From Streptomyces spinosus (GTDB taxonomy: Bacteria > Actinomycetota > Actinomycetes > Streptomycetales > Streptomycetaceae): a stretch of 64,000 nt of DNA. The DNA is taken from positions 62,001-126,000 of the forward strand of contig NZ_JAINRC010000004.1 of NCBI RefSeq assembly GCF_020400655.1. Reading direction: 5' to 3'. Within the stretch, counting starts at the first letter, position 1; each line of letters starts with the position of its first letter. The notes under the pieces were generated by a model, which saw only the letters and a list, made by a program, of their open reading frames with translations, ran no database searches and was not told the origin of the DNA. Position numbers and translations under genes: made by a program. Shown here piece after piece: positions 1-11,804 of the stretch.

Positions 1-431
1 CAGCCGCGCAGCACGGCGCTGTCGTCGCGGTCCCAGGCGCGCAGTCGCCAGCCGGGGCGCGCGCTGTCGCCGTGCACCTCGACGAGTCCGGCGAGGCGGG
101 CGGTGTCCCAGTGGACGCGGACCTGAGCGTCGCTCAGGCCGAGGTCGGCGGCGGCGCGTTCGGTGGTGGCGTCGGAGAGGGTGGCCTTGCCGTCGGCGGT
201 GGCGCCGGCGCGGCCGGGGCCGAGCGCGGTGTCGGCCCAGCGGGCGACGCGGACCGCGCCGGCCAGACCGGCGCGGGCCATTCCGGCCAGTTCGGCCGGT
301 GCGGGGGTGCCCTCCGGCGGCCGGGGTGCGGGGCGGCGTGGGCGCCGCTGGTTCACAGCTCTGGGGGCGGCGGCCAGGGGTCGCGGTCGGACGAGTCGAA
401 GCCTGGAGTCGCGCGGGATACGGGACGTCAC
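1..431 (-). CDS. Conserved hypothetical protein, N-terminal part (cut by window edge)
   Basis: The C-terminus lies outside the window, so about 143 codons are visible. I place the start at GTG 431 because a GGAAG sits about 9 nt upstream; a second in-frame GTG at 356 has no clear ribosome site. The protein opens with an arginine/proline-rich stretch of about 45 residues. A region follows (ATTERAAADLGLSDAQV, then WDTARLAGLVEV) that reads like a winged helix-turn-helix, but I cannot assign a family. The upstream DNA holds two identical copies of an 11-nt element (separate entry), so the gene may be controlled there. The codon pattern is typical of its neighbours. A DNA-binding role is inference only. 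Confidence 0.6.
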   Translation of the reverse strand, partial: MTSRIPRDSRLRLVRPRPLAAAPRAVNQRRPRRPAPRPPEGTPAPAELAGMARAGLAGAVRVARWADTALGPGRAGATADGKATLSDATTERAAADLGLSDAQVRVHWDTARLAGLVEVHGDSARPGWRLRAWDRDDSAVLRG

Positions 432-465
432 GGGTGCAGTCTTCCGGTTGACGGTCCGAAAACCC

Positions 466-566
466 AAACGGAATGTCACGGCGGGCGACGGGGCTGGCCA
501 ACGCACCGGGTGCGCAAGGGCCGGGGAGGCGCGATCGCGCCAGTCGTACGCCCCTAAACGGAATGT
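466..566. promoter_or_regulatory. Two direct copies of AAACGGAATGT upstream of the leftmost gene
   Basis: AAACGGAATGT occurs perfectly at 466-476 and again at 556-566, with starts 90 nt apart. Both copies lie in the gene-free stretch between the leftmost gene (reading left from 431) and the end of the alpha/beta hydrolase gene. On the minus strand the element reads ACATTCCGTTT. The sharing of 11 nt in AT-richer sequence than the surroundings suggests paired operator or activator sites. No regulator is identified. Confidence 0.3.
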
Positions 567-645
567 TTCGCGCCGGTGCCGGCGGCACGGGCTCCGGGGC
601 GTCCCGCCGGCCCGGGAGGCAGCGGTGTCACAGCAGCCCCTTGCG

Positions 646-1773
646 TCACATCAGCGGGGTCAGGAACCGTCGCAGCTGCTCCTCGTACTCCCCGGGGTCC
701 GCGTTCCACATCGCCGCGTGCGGGGCGTCCGCGACGGTGTGCAGGGAGACGAGGTCGGCGCGGCGCCGGGCGAGCCCGCGGGAGAACTCCCAGGGGGCGA
801 CCCGGTCGCCGGGGCCGTGGATGATCAGGGTGGGGACCCGGAGCCGTCGGGGGTCGGCGATCTCGGCGACCCGGTCGGCGTGCAGTCCGGCCCGGCCCTG
901 CGCGGCCCGCACAGCGAGCGGCAGCAGCGGTCGCGGGGTGTGGCGGGCCCTGGCCAGGGCCCGCAGGGTGGCCTCCCAGCTGAGCACCGGGGAGTCCAGG
1001 ACGAGGCCGGCGATGCGGTCGCGGACCGCGGAGTGCTCGGCGGCGCGCAGGGCCATGGTGGCGCCGGTGGACCAGCCGAGCAGGACGACCCGGCGGGCAC
1101 CGTGGCCGAGGGCGTGACGGATCGCCGCCTCGACGTCCCGCCACTCGGTGTCGCCGAGGTGGTTCAGGCCGTCCGGCGGGCGCGGGGCGCCGAGGTCGCC
1201 GCGGTAGGCGAGGGCGAGGACGGGCAGCCGGCGGCCGTGCAGGAAGCCCATCACGTTCATGGTGTGCTCGCGGGTGGTGCCGAGGCCGTGCACGGCGATC
1301 ACCCAGGTGTCCCGCTCGCCGGGCACGAACCAGGCGGGCAGGGGGCCCAGCTCGCCGGGCACGTCGACGTCGGTGTGGTCCAGGCCGAGGGCGGCGCCGG
1401 GGTCGCCGACGTACACGTGGGGGGTCAGCCAGGCCGCGTCGCCGGGGGCGAAGGTGCCGTGGGTGACGCGTTCCAGACGCCGTACGACCGTGTCCGCGGT
1501 GTGCTGGGCCCCCTCCAGGACGGGGCCGACGACCGCGTGGGAGCCGTCGCCGGCGAGGCCGTAGGTGCCGGGGCGCAGGGCCGCCAGGTCGCGGGTGAGC
1601 GTGATCTGGCCGGCGGCCGTGCCGTGCACGGTGAGGCGGGGCTCGGTGGGCAGCGGGCGGCCCGCCGGGGTCTTCAGCGCGGCGTCGCTGGCGAGCCGGC
1701 CCGCGGCGACGGACGCCATCGCGGCGGCCAGGACCGCGGTGAGCCCGGCGGCGGTGGCTTTGACGGTGCGCAC
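646..1773 (-). CDS. Alpha/beta hydrolase with N-terminal membrane/signal segment
   Basis: This is a serine hydrolase of the alpha/beta fold, about 375 residues from GTG 1773. A hydrophobic segment near the N-terminus (KATAAGLTAVLAAAMASVAAG) predicts export or membrane anchoring. The oxyanion region AVHGLGTTREH comes first. The nucleophile elbow GWSTGATM supplies the serine, followed by a probable acid in HGPGDRVAP and the histidine in DAPHAAMW, so the triad is complete. An extra domain of about 120 residues precedes the fold. The reading frame stays open to 1902, but that extension is proline/arginine-rich and looks non-coding, so I prefer GTG 1773. Its ribosome site (GGAG only 2 nt away) is poor, so the start is uncertain. 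The substrate is unknown; an esterase or peptidase is plausible. Confidence 0.85.
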   Translation of the reverse strand: MRTVKATAAGLTAVLAAAMASVAAGRLASDAALKTPAGRPLPTEPRLTVHGTAAGQITLTRDLAALRPGTYGLAGDGSHAVVGPVLEGAQHTADTVVRRLERVTHGTFAPGDAAWLTPHVYVGDPGAALGLDHTDVDVPGELGPLPAWFVPGERDTWVIAVHGLGTTREHTMNVMGFLHGRRLPVLALAYRGDLGAPRPPDGLNHLGDTEWRDVEAAIRHALGHGARRVVLLGWSTGATMALRAAEHSAVRDRIAGLVLDSPVLSWEATLRALARARHTPRPLLPLAVRAAQGRAGLHADRVAEIADPRRLRVPTLIIHGPGDRVAPWEFSRGLARRRADLVSLHTVADAPHAAMWNADPGEYEEQLRRFLTPLM

Positions 1774-1906
1774 GGCTCCAGTGTCGGCGGGGCCGCCGCC
1801 ACCGGCCAGCGGAGGCGGGGACCGCCACGGTGCGGGCGGGTGCGGCACCGCCCGGTGCGGACGTCGTGGCTGGGCGCCGTCGCGACGCGTCGAGGACAGC
1901 AAGGGG

Positions 1907-2638
1907 TCACCTCCGTTGGCCGTATCCCTTCAAGCGTTCCCCGGCTTCGGCCAGTTGTGCCTCCGTCAGCAGGGAGGGGGTCAGACCCGGCACGGAGGAC
2001 GCCGTGAGCCACAGCCGGCACATCCACTCCAGCTGGGCGGTGCGGTCGTAGGCCTGGCCGAGCGTGGCGCCGTAGGTGATCGTGCCGTGGTTCCGCAGGA
2101 GGCAGCCGGAGCGGCCGGTGAGGGCGCGGAGCATGTTTCCGGCCAGCTCGTCGCTGCCGTAGGCGGCGTAGGGGGCGACGCGCACGGGGCCGCCGAGGGC
2201 GGCGGTCATGTAGTGGACCGGCGGCAGCTCGGACACCAGCGTGGAGACGGCGGTGGCGTGCACGGCGTGGGTGTGGACGACGGCGCGGGCGTCGGTGGTG
2301 CGGTAGACGGCGAGGTGCATGGGCAGCTCGCTGGTCGGCGTGAGCGTGCCGAGCACCTGGCGTCCGGTGAGGTCGACGCCGGTGATGTCGTCCGGGGTGA
2401 GCCGGTCGTAGGGGACTCCCGACGGTGTGACCAGGACGAGGTCCCCGACGCGGGCGGAGACGTTGCCGGAGGTGCCGACCACCAGTCCGTCGGCGACGGT
2501 CCGGCGTGCGGTCGCGACCAGTTCCGCCCAGAGCCGCGCCTCGTCCCGAGGCGCCCGCCCCTGCCGCACGTCCGGTCGCCCGCTGTCCTGCCGCCCGTTC
2601 TGGTGCCCGTCGTCCGTGTTCCGCAGCGTTTCAGCCAT
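1907..2638 (-). CDS. Class II aldolase/adducin family protein (L-fuculose-phosphate aldolase-like)
   Basis: Class II aldolases use a bound zinc ion to cleave sugar phosphates such as L-fuculose-1-phosphate or L-ribulose-5-phosphate. The 243-residue protein shows the family order: SGNVSARVGD near residue 57, the catalytic acid region TSELPMHLAVYR, the zinc-ligand motif HTHAVHA, and a downstream histidine in RNHGTITYG. The first 35 or so residues are a charged extension without family resemblance. ATG 2638 has AGGA about 7 nt upstream. It is divergent from the lysozyme gene and may be read through into the hydrolase gene downstream. No sugar kinase or isomerase adjoins it, so the substrate is open; a methylthioribulose- or fuculose-type substrate is possible. 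Confidence 0.88.
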   Translation of the reverse strand: MAETLRNTDDGHQNGRQDSGRPDVRQGRAPRDEARLWAELVATARRTVADGLVVGTSGNVSARVGDLVLVTPSGVPYDRLTPDDITGVDLTGRQVLGTLTPTSELPMHLAVYRTTDARAVVHTHAVHATAVSTLVSELPPVHYMTAALGGPVRVAPYAAYGSDELAGNMLRALTGRSGCLLRNHGTITYGATLGQAYDRTAQLEWMCRLWLTASSVPGLTPSLLTEAQLAEAGERLKGYGQRR

Positions 2639-2816
2639 GCCGTGATCCTGTCAGCCCGACCGGCGCGGAGCGCCCGGGGCGGCCGCTGCCGTGCGGAAAC
2701 GATACGGCCGAACGGGCGGACATCACGCCGAAACGCCATGAACCGGCGTCGACGCGGTGACCAGCGGGCCTTCAATGATCCCTCTTGCCGACTGGACGTC
2801 CACCCCGGGGAGACGC

Positions 2817-3653
2817 ATGGCCCGTGAACGCACCCCTGCCCGCCGCCGTGCCGGTGCCCTCGCGGCGGCCACGGCGGTCCTCGCCCTGGCGACCGTCACG
2901 ACCGCCTCCGCCGGACCACTGGTGCCGCCCGGCGGACCGCGGGCCGCAGCGCCCCCGGTGCCGGGCGCGCTGTCGGTGCTGTCGGGGCTGCCCGCGCTGC
3001 CGCTCCTGTCCGGGACGCCGCCCAGGGGGCACGACGTGTCGTCCCACCAGAGGGGGGTCGACTGGGCGGCCGCCCGGGCGAGGGGCGCGCGGTTCGTCTA
3101 CGTCAAGGCGACCGAGTCCACGGGCTACCGCAACCCCTACTTCTCCGGGCAGTACTCGGGCGCCCGCGCGGCCGGCCTGATCCGGGGCGCGTACCACTTC
3201 GCCCGGCCGGACCGGTCCTCCGGCGCCGAGCAGGCGGCCTACTTCGTGCGGCACGGCGGGGGCTGGCGGGCGGACGGCTGGACGCTGCCGCCCGCGCTGG
3301 ACATCGAGTACAACCCCTACGACGCGAAACACAAGTGCTACCGGGTGGGCAAGGCCCGGATGGTCCGCTGGATCCGGTCGTTCAGCGACGAGCTCAAGAA
3401 GCGGACCGGCCGCCGTCCGGTGATCTACACCACCACCCAGTGGTGGAAGATGTGCACCGGGAACAGCCGCGCCTTCTCCTCCTCGCACGCCCTGTGGATC
3501 GCCCGCCACGGCACCTCACGGCCGGGCGCGCTGCCGGGCGGCTGGCGGTACTGGACGTTCTGGCAGCACGCCGTCAAGGGCAGGCTGCCGGGTGACCAGG
3601 ATCTCTTCAACGGCTCCCTGAGCCGGCTGCGGATCTTCGCGCGCGGCCACTAG
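2817..3653 (+). CDS. Secreted glycoside hydrolase family 25 lysozyme (muramidase)
   Basis: GH25 enzymes cleave the MurNAc-GlcNAc bond of peptidoglycan. The 278-residue protein begins with a Sec-type signal peptide: a basic RERTPARRR start, a hydrophobic core and an ASAG-type end near residue 33. The catalytic domain starts at GHDVSSHQRGVDW. It carries KATESTGYRN, a GAYHFARP strand and the acidic pair in ALDIEYNPY, which hold the expected Asp/Glu residues of the barrel. GGGGAG just upstream of ATG 2817 supports that start over one 20 codons earlier. The protein ends right after the catalytic domain with no cell-wall-binding repeats. It likely acts in wall turnover or on other bacteria. Confidence 0.93.
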   Translation: MARERTPARRRAGALAAATAVLALATVTTASAGPLVPPGGPRAAAPPVPGALSVLSGLPALPLLSGTPPRGHDVSSHQRGVDWAAARARGARFVYVKATESTGYRNPYFSGQYSGARAAGLIRGAYHFARPDRSSGAEQAAYFVRHGGGWRADGWTLPPALDIEYNPYDAKHKCYRVGKARMVRWIRSFSDELKKRTGRRPVIYTTTQWWKMCTGNSRAFSSSHALWIARHGTSRPGALPGGWRYWTFWQHAVKGRLPGDQDLFNGSLSRLRIFARGH

Positions 3654-3727
3654 CCAAGGCGCGCCTGGGCCGACGGCGCGAAGCGGAACCCCGTACGCGT
3701 GTTACCGACACCCTCACGCCCGCCTCA

Positions 3728-3768
3728 GTTCATCTTCCGTTCACCCAGGTTGCCTACGTTCATCCAGC
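3728..3768 (+). promoter_or_regulatory. PHO box (PhoP operator) upstream of the phosphate transporter
   Basis: Two adjoining 11-nt direct repeats, GTTCATCTTCC (3728-3738) and GTTCACCCAGG (3739-3749), are followed after 8 nt by a third unit, GTTCATCCAGC (3758-3768). This matches the 11-nt GTTCAYC-type repeat unit known for Streptomyces PhoP operators. The element ends 28 nt before the transporter start, where it would overlap the promoter, so phosphate-dependent control by PhoRP is likely. Confidence 0.75.
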
Positions 3769-3796
3769 CAATGACCTCGAACGATTGCCTGGGTAA

Positions 3797-5044
3797 ATGG
3801 AAAGCTTCTCGCTGATCCTCGCGATTGTGGTGGTAACCGCACTCGCGTTCGATTTCACGAACGGTTTCCACGACACCGCGAACGCGATGGCCACCACCAT
3901 CTCCACAGGCGCCCTGAAGCCGAAGATCGCGGTCGCCATGTCCGCCGTCCTCAACCTCGTGGGCGCCTTCCTCTCCGTGGAGGTCGCGAACACGATCTCC
4001 AAGGGTCTCGTCGACGAGACCGGCATCCGTCCCGAGGTCATCTTCGCCGCCCTGGTCGGCGCGATCCTCTGGAACCTGCTGACCTGGCTGGTGGGTCTGC
4101 CCTCCAGCTCCTCGCACGCCCTCATGGGCGGCCTGGTCGGCGCCACCGTCGCCTCCGCCGGCTTCGGCGCCGTCCACGGTGACGTCCTGGTCACCAAGGT
4201 GCTGCTCCCGGCCGTCGCCGCGCCGGTCGTCGCGGGCCTCGCCTCGCTGCTGGCCACCCGGTTCTCCTACGGCGTCGGCGGCACCGCCGACGGCGAGGCC
4301 ACCCGCAAGGGCTACCGCGCCGGCCAGATCGCCTCCGCCGGCCTGGTCTCCCTCGCGCACGGCACCAACGACGCCCAGAAGACGATGGGCATCATCACCC
4401 TCGCCCTCGTCGCGGGCGGCTCCATCGCCCCCGGCTCCAACCCTCCCACCTGGGTGATCCTCTCCGCGGGCATGGCCATCGCGCTCGGCACCTACATCGG
4501 CGGCTGGCGCATCATCCGCACCATGGGCACGGGCCTGACCGACCTGGAGCCGCGCCAGGGCTTCGCCGCCCAGACCAGCGCCGCGACCGCCATCCTGGCC
4601 TCCTCCCACCTCGGCTTCTCCCTCTCCACCACGCACGTCGTCTCCGGCTCGGTGATGGGCGCGGGCCTCGGCCGCAAGGGCGGTGTGGTCCGCTGGTCCA
4701 CCGCGACCCGCATGTTCGTCGCCTGGGCGCTGACCCTGCCCGCCGCCGCGCTGGTCGGCGCGGGGGCCGAGTCCGTGACCGGCCTGGGCGACTGGGGCAC
4801 CGCCGTCGTCGCCGTCTTCCTGGTCGCCGCGAGCGCCGCGATCTGGAAGATCTCCCGCCGCGAGGTCGTCGACCACACCAACGTGGTCCAGGAGACCGAG
4901 CCGGCCGGTGTGGTCACCACCGCCATCGCCGCCGTGACCCCGCCCCCGGCGGGCATGGTCACCGAGGACCTGACGGCCACCATCCCGGCCCCGGCCACCG
5001 AGCCCGCCCCGGCCCCGGCCGCCCCGCCGGCCGCCGCGGTCTGA
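3797..5044 (+). CDS. pit: Low-affinity inorganic phosphate transporter, PiT family
   Basis: PiT proteins import metal-phosphate in symport with protons. The 415-residue protein has the two family signatures as an inverted repeat: FDFTNGFHDTANAM near residue 17 and LAHGTNDAQKTMGI near residue 190. About ten hydrophobic segments surround them, with the conserved GLPSSSSHAL and STTHVVSGSVMGAG loops. The last 50 or so residues are a proline/alanine-rich cytoplasmic tail, not a known domain. The PHO box upstream and the small membrane gene 34 nt downstream match my memory of S. coelicolor pitH2 and its co-transcribed partner. No strong ribosome site precedes ATG 3797, and the leader is short. Confidence 0.95.
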   Translation: MESFSLILAIVVVTALAFDFTNGFHDTANAMATTISTGALKPKIAVAMSAVLNLVGAFLSVEVANTISKGLVDETGIRPEVIFAALVGAILWNLLTWLVGLPSSSSHALMGGLVGATVASAGFGAVHGDVLVTKVLLPAVAAPVVAGLASLLATRFSYGVGGTADGEATRKGYRAGQIASAGLVSLAHGTNDAQKTMGIITLALVAGGSIAPGSNPPTWVILSAGMAIALGTYIGGWRIIRTMGTGLTDLEPRQGFAAQTSAATAILASSHLGFSLSTTHVVSGSVMGAGLGRKGGVVRWSTATRMFVAWALTLPAAALVGAGAESVTGLGDWGTAVVAVFLVAASAAIWKISRREVVDHTNVVQETEPAGVVTTAIAAVTPPPAGMVTEDLTATIPAPATEPAPAPAAPPAAAV

Positions 5045-5078
5045 CCCCGCGCACACGGTTACTGAAGGAAGCATCCCC

Positions 5079-5306
5079 ATGAAGATCGACTGGGCGGCCC
5101 TCGGCTCCGTCTTCGGCGTCAGCCTCGCGTCCACGGTGGGCCTGGTGGTCCTGTTCACCCTTGGCATCAACGGCCTGTCGCGCCGTGAGAAGGCCGCGGC
5201 CCGGGGCGGGTCCGCCGCCCTCGCCGTCACCGGCGCCTACCTGTGCTTCGCGGCCTGCGCGGCGGCGGTGGCGTACGGCATCTACCTGATCGTCGTCAAG
5301 CCCTGA
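5079..5306 (+). CDS. Small two-helix membrane protein linked to the phosphate transporter
   Basis: The 75-residue protein has two hydrophobic stretches, about residues 8-28 (VFGVSLASTVGLVVLFTLG) and 45-70 (LAVTGAYLCFAACAAAVAYG), joined by a basic loop (LSRREKAAARGG). AAGGAAG precedes ATG 5079. It follows the transporter gene by 34 nt on the same strand, and a strong terminator comes next, so the two form one transcription unit. Co-expression suggests an accessory or stability role for the transporter, which is inference. I recognise no named domain. Confidence 0.85.
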   Translation: MKIDWAALGSVFGVSLASTVGLVVLFTLGINGLSRREKAAARGGSAALAVTGAYLCFAACAAAVAYGIYLIVVKP

Positions 5307-5325
5307 CGGTCCGGAACCTGACAAC

Positions 5326-5365
5326 GGCCCCGCCGGGCCACCGCCTCGACGGGACCGGCGGGGCC
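5326..5365 (+). terminator. Intrinsic terminator after the phosphate transporter unit
   Basis: The perfect 11-nt arms GGCCCCGCCGG (5326-5336) and CCGGCGGGGCC (5355-5365) enclose an 18-nt loop, 20 nt after the stop of the small membrane protein gene. There is no long T-run, as is usual in Streptomyces. It separates the phosphate unit from the cobalamin riboswitch. Confidence 0.75.
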
Positions 5366-5457
5366 TTCGCATGCCGTCGCACCGGCCTTGCGGCCGCCGC
5401 CCGGCAAACCGGCGGTGTGGGCCTCGGCACAGTCCGGCGTCCCAGGTCAAAGGCAAG

Positions 5458-5605
5458 TTGACGGCCGTTCCGGGCACGTGGTGGACTGCCCAGGCCATGT
5501 ACGGCGGCAGGAGAGGAAGCCGGTGCGAATCCGGCGCGGTCCCGCCACTGTCACCGGGGAAGAACCCCCGGGAGCCAGGAACTCTCACCGCCGATTCACG
5601 TCGAA
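5458..5605 (+). promoter_or_regulatory. Cobalamin (AdoCbl) riboswitch
   Basis: The leader contains the conserved core of the cobalamin aptamer in order: GAGGAAGCCGGTGCGAATCC (5513-5532), then GCGGTCCCGCCACTGTCA with the B12 box GCCACTG at 5544-5550, then a CCGGGGAAGAACCCCCGG hairpin and the closing GCCAGGAACTCTCACCG segment. When bound to AdoCbl such aptamers reduce expression of the genes downstream. Here it stands about 100 nt before cobD, the first gene of the cobalamin operon. The borders are approximate because P1 is not sharply defined by eye. Confidence 0.94.
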
Positions 5606-5643
5606 CCAGGGCGCGGACACCCTGAGTGAGGACACATATCGCC

Positions 5644-5703
5644 ATGCTCGGCTGCCGATCGAGGACCCGTACCAGGACCGTTCCTGTTCCCCCCGCCGGC
5701 TGA
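5644..5703 (+). CDS. Possible 19-aa leader peptide between riboswitch and cobD
   Basis: ATG 5644 opens a 20-codon frame (MLGCRSRTRTRTVPVPPAG) ending with TGA at 5701-5703, only 4 nt before the cobD ATG. GAGG lies about 12 nt upstream of its start. cobD itself has no convincing ribosome site, so translation could reach cobD by coupling from this short frame, letting the riboswitch act on one upstream ribosome site. The frame is short, repeats RT, and may be chance. It is reported because of its position. Confidence 0.35.
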   Translation: MLGCRSRTRTRTVPVPPAG

Positions 5704-5707
5704 GCCG

Positions 5708-6652
5708 ATGGGTGCCGATCGCACATACGCGTACGGTGCCGCCGCCGGCGTCCTCGGTGACCTGCTCCTCGGCGACCCGCGCCGCGGGCACCCGGTCGCC
5801 GTGTTCGGCCGGGCGGCCGGGGCCGTGGAACGCGCCCTGTGGCACGACCACCGTGGCTGGGGCGCCCTGCACACCGCCGTGTGCGCCGGCGGCGCCGTCG
5901 CCCTCGGCGCGCTGGCCGCACGCGCCGTACGCCCCCGCCGTACCGCTTCCACCGCGCTGACCGCCGCCGCCACCTGGGCCGTCGTCGGCGGCACCTCGCT
6001 CGCCCGGGAGGCCCGCGCCATCGGGCGCGCCCTGGAGGCCGGGGACGTCGAGGCGGCCCGGGCCCGGCTGCCGCACCTGTGCGGCCGGGACCCGCAGGCC
6101 CTGGACGCCGACGGCATCGCGCGGGCCGTGGTCGAGTCGGTCGCCGAGAACACCTCCGACGCCGTGGTCGGCGCGCTCGTCTGGGGCGCCGTGGCCGGGG
6201 TCCCGGGGCTGCTCGGGTTCCGGGCGGTCAACACCCTGGACGCGATGGTGGGTCACAAGTCGCCCCGCCACCGGCGCTACGGCTGGGCCTCCGCCCGCCT
6301 CGACGACGTCGCCGGCTGGCCGGGCGCCCGGCTGACCGCCGCGCTCGCCGCCGTGGCCGGACCCGATCCGCGTGGCGCCCTGCGCGCCTGGAGGGCCGAC
6401 GCGCACAGGCACCCCAGCCCCAACGCCGGTCCCGTGGAGGCCTCCTTCGCGGGCGCCCTCGGCGTCCGCCTGGGCGGCACGCTCTCCTACGGCGGCCGGG
6501 TCGAACACCGCCCGCCGCTGAACGGCGCCACCGGACGGCCGGTCCGCGCCACCGACATCGACCGGGCCGTGCGGCTCTCCCGCCGCGTCGGCCTGCTCGC
6601 GCTCGGCACCACGCTGGGCGCGCGCGCCCTGCTGAAAGGACGTGGCAAGTGA
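5708..6652 (+). CDS. cobD: Adenosylcobinamide-phosphate synthase CobD/CbiB
   Basis: CobD, a membrane protein, joins the aminopropanol (phosphate) arm to adenosylcobyric acid to give adenosylcobinamide (phosphate). The 314-residue length fits the family. Visible family signatures are GVLGDLLLGDPRRGHPVA near the N-terminus, AVVESVAENTSDAVV, NTLDAMVGHKSPR, DDVAGWPGARL and HPSPNAGPVEASFAGALGV. Hydrophobic segments occur near residues 58-85 and 155-175. It is the first gene after the riboswitch and overlaps cobQ by 4 nt. No other ATG or GTG lies in frame upstream, so 5708 is the only start; its weak ribosome site may be served by the small frame ahead. Confidence 0.94.
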   Translation: MGADRTYAYGAAAGVLGDLLLGDPRRGHPVAVFGRAAGAVERALWHDHRGWGALHTAVCAGGAVALGALAARAVRPRRTASTALTAAATWAVVGGTSLAREARAIGRALEAGDVEAARARLPHLCGRDPQALDADGIARAVVESVAENTSDAVVGALVWGAVAGVPGLLGFRAVNTLDAMVGHKSPRHRRYGWASARLDDVAGWPGARLTAALAAVAGPDPRGALRAWRADAHRHPSPNAGPVEASFAGALGVRLGGTLSYGGRVEHRPPLNGATGRPVRATDIDRAVRLSRRVGLLALGTTLGARALLKGRGK

Positions 6653-8153
6653 ACGGTGGTCTCCTCGTCGCCGGCACCACCTCCGACGCGGGCAAGAGCG
6701 TCGTGACGGCGGGCATCTGCCGCTGGCTGGTGCGCCAGGGCGTGAAGGTCGCGCCGTTCAAGGCGCAGAACATGTCGCTGAACTCGTTCGTCACGCGCGA
6801 GGGCGCGGAGATCGGCCGGGCGCAGGCCATGCAGGCCCAGGCCTGCCGGGTCGAGCCGACCGCGCTGATGAACCCCGTGCTGCTCAAGCCCGGCGGCGAG
6901 CAGAGCAGCCAGGTGGTGCTGCTGGGCAGGCCGGTCGGCGAGCTGAGCGCGCGCGGGTACCACGGCGGGCGCCGGCAGCGGCTGCTGGGCACGGTGCTGG
7001 ACTGCCTGGCCGAACTGCGGGGCACGTATGACGCGGTGATCTGTGAGGGGGCGGGAAGTCCTGCCGAGATCAACCTGCGGCGGACCGACATCGTCAACAT
7101 GGGGATCGCGCGGAACGCGCGGCTGCCCGTGCTCGTCGTCGGCGACATCGACCGCGGGGGTGTGTTCGCCTCCTTCTTCGGCACCGTCGCCCTGCTCTCC
7201 CCCGAGGACCAGGAGCTGGTCGCCGGGTTCCTGGTGAACAAGTTCCGGGGCGATGCCGGCCTGCTGGAGCCCGGGCTGGACATGCTGCGGGACCTCACCG
7301 GACGGCGGACGTACGGCGTGCTGCCGTTCCGGCACGGGCTCGGCATCGACGAGGAGGACGGCCTCAGGGTGTCCCTGCGGGGCACGGTCCGGGAGTCCGC
7401 CGTGGCGCCCCCGGTCGGCGAGGACGTGCTGCGGGTCGCCGTGTGCGCGGTGCCGCTGATGTCCAACTTCACCGACGTGGACGCGCTGGCCGCCGAACCG
7501 GGTGTGGTCGTGCGGTTCGTGGACCGCCCGGAGGAGCTCGCCGACGCCGATCTCGTCGTCGTCCCGGGCACGCGCGGGACGGTGCGGGCGCTGGAGTGGC
7601 TGCGCGAGCGCGGGCTGGCGGACGCGCTCGTCCGCCGGGCCGCCGAGGGGCGCCCCGTCCTCGGCGTGTGCGGCGGCTTCCAGATCCTCGGCGAGCACAT
7701 CGAGGACGACGTCGAGAGCCGGCGCGGGCATGTCGACGGGCTCGGCGTCCTGCCCGTGCGGGTACGGTTCGCCCGCGAGAAGACCCTCACCCGGCCCAGC
7801 GGCGAAGCCCTCGGCGAACGGGTCGACGGCTACGAGATCCACCACGGGGTGGCCACCGTCGAGGGCGGCGAACCCTTCCTGGACGGCTGCCGGGTGGGCC
7901 AGACCTGGGGCACCCACTGGCACGGCTCGCTGGAGTCGGACGGCTTCCGGCGGGCCTTCCTGCGCGAGGTGGCCGCCGCCGCGGGCCGCCGCTTCGTGCC
8001 CGCGCCGGACACCTCCTTCGCCGCGCTGCGCGAGGAGCAGCTCGACCGGCTCGGCGACCTGATCGAACAGCACGCGGACACGGACGCGCTGTGGCGGCTC
8101 ATCGAGTCGGGCGCGCCGCAAGGACTGCCTTTCATTCCACCGGGAGCGCCCGC

Positions 8154-8157
<4 letters not shown>
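6649..8157 (+). CDS. cobQ: Cobyric acid synthase CobQ/CbiP
   Basis: CobQ amidates the b, d, e and g side chains of adenosylcobyrinic acid a,c-diamide using glutamine and ATP. The 502-residue protein has an N-terminal dethiobiotin-synthetase-like ATPase (GTTSDAGKSVVTAG P-loop, FKAQNMSLNSFVT, CEGAGSPAEINL, DIDRGGVFAS). It ends in a triad-type glutamine amidotransferase domain with the cysteine in GVCGGFQILG and the histidine in GTHWHG. GTG 6649 overlaps the cobD stop, with AAAGGA 8 nt upstream. It overlaps cobN by 4 nt. Confidence 0.96.

Positions 8158-11800
<3,643 letters not shown>

Positions 11801-11804
<4 letters not shown>

Noticed and set aside
3657..3680. GGCGCGCC palindrome and short hairpin after the lysozyme gene
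   Set aside because: The best stem is only 6 bp with a 9-nt loop; too weak to call a terminator in this GC-rich DNA.
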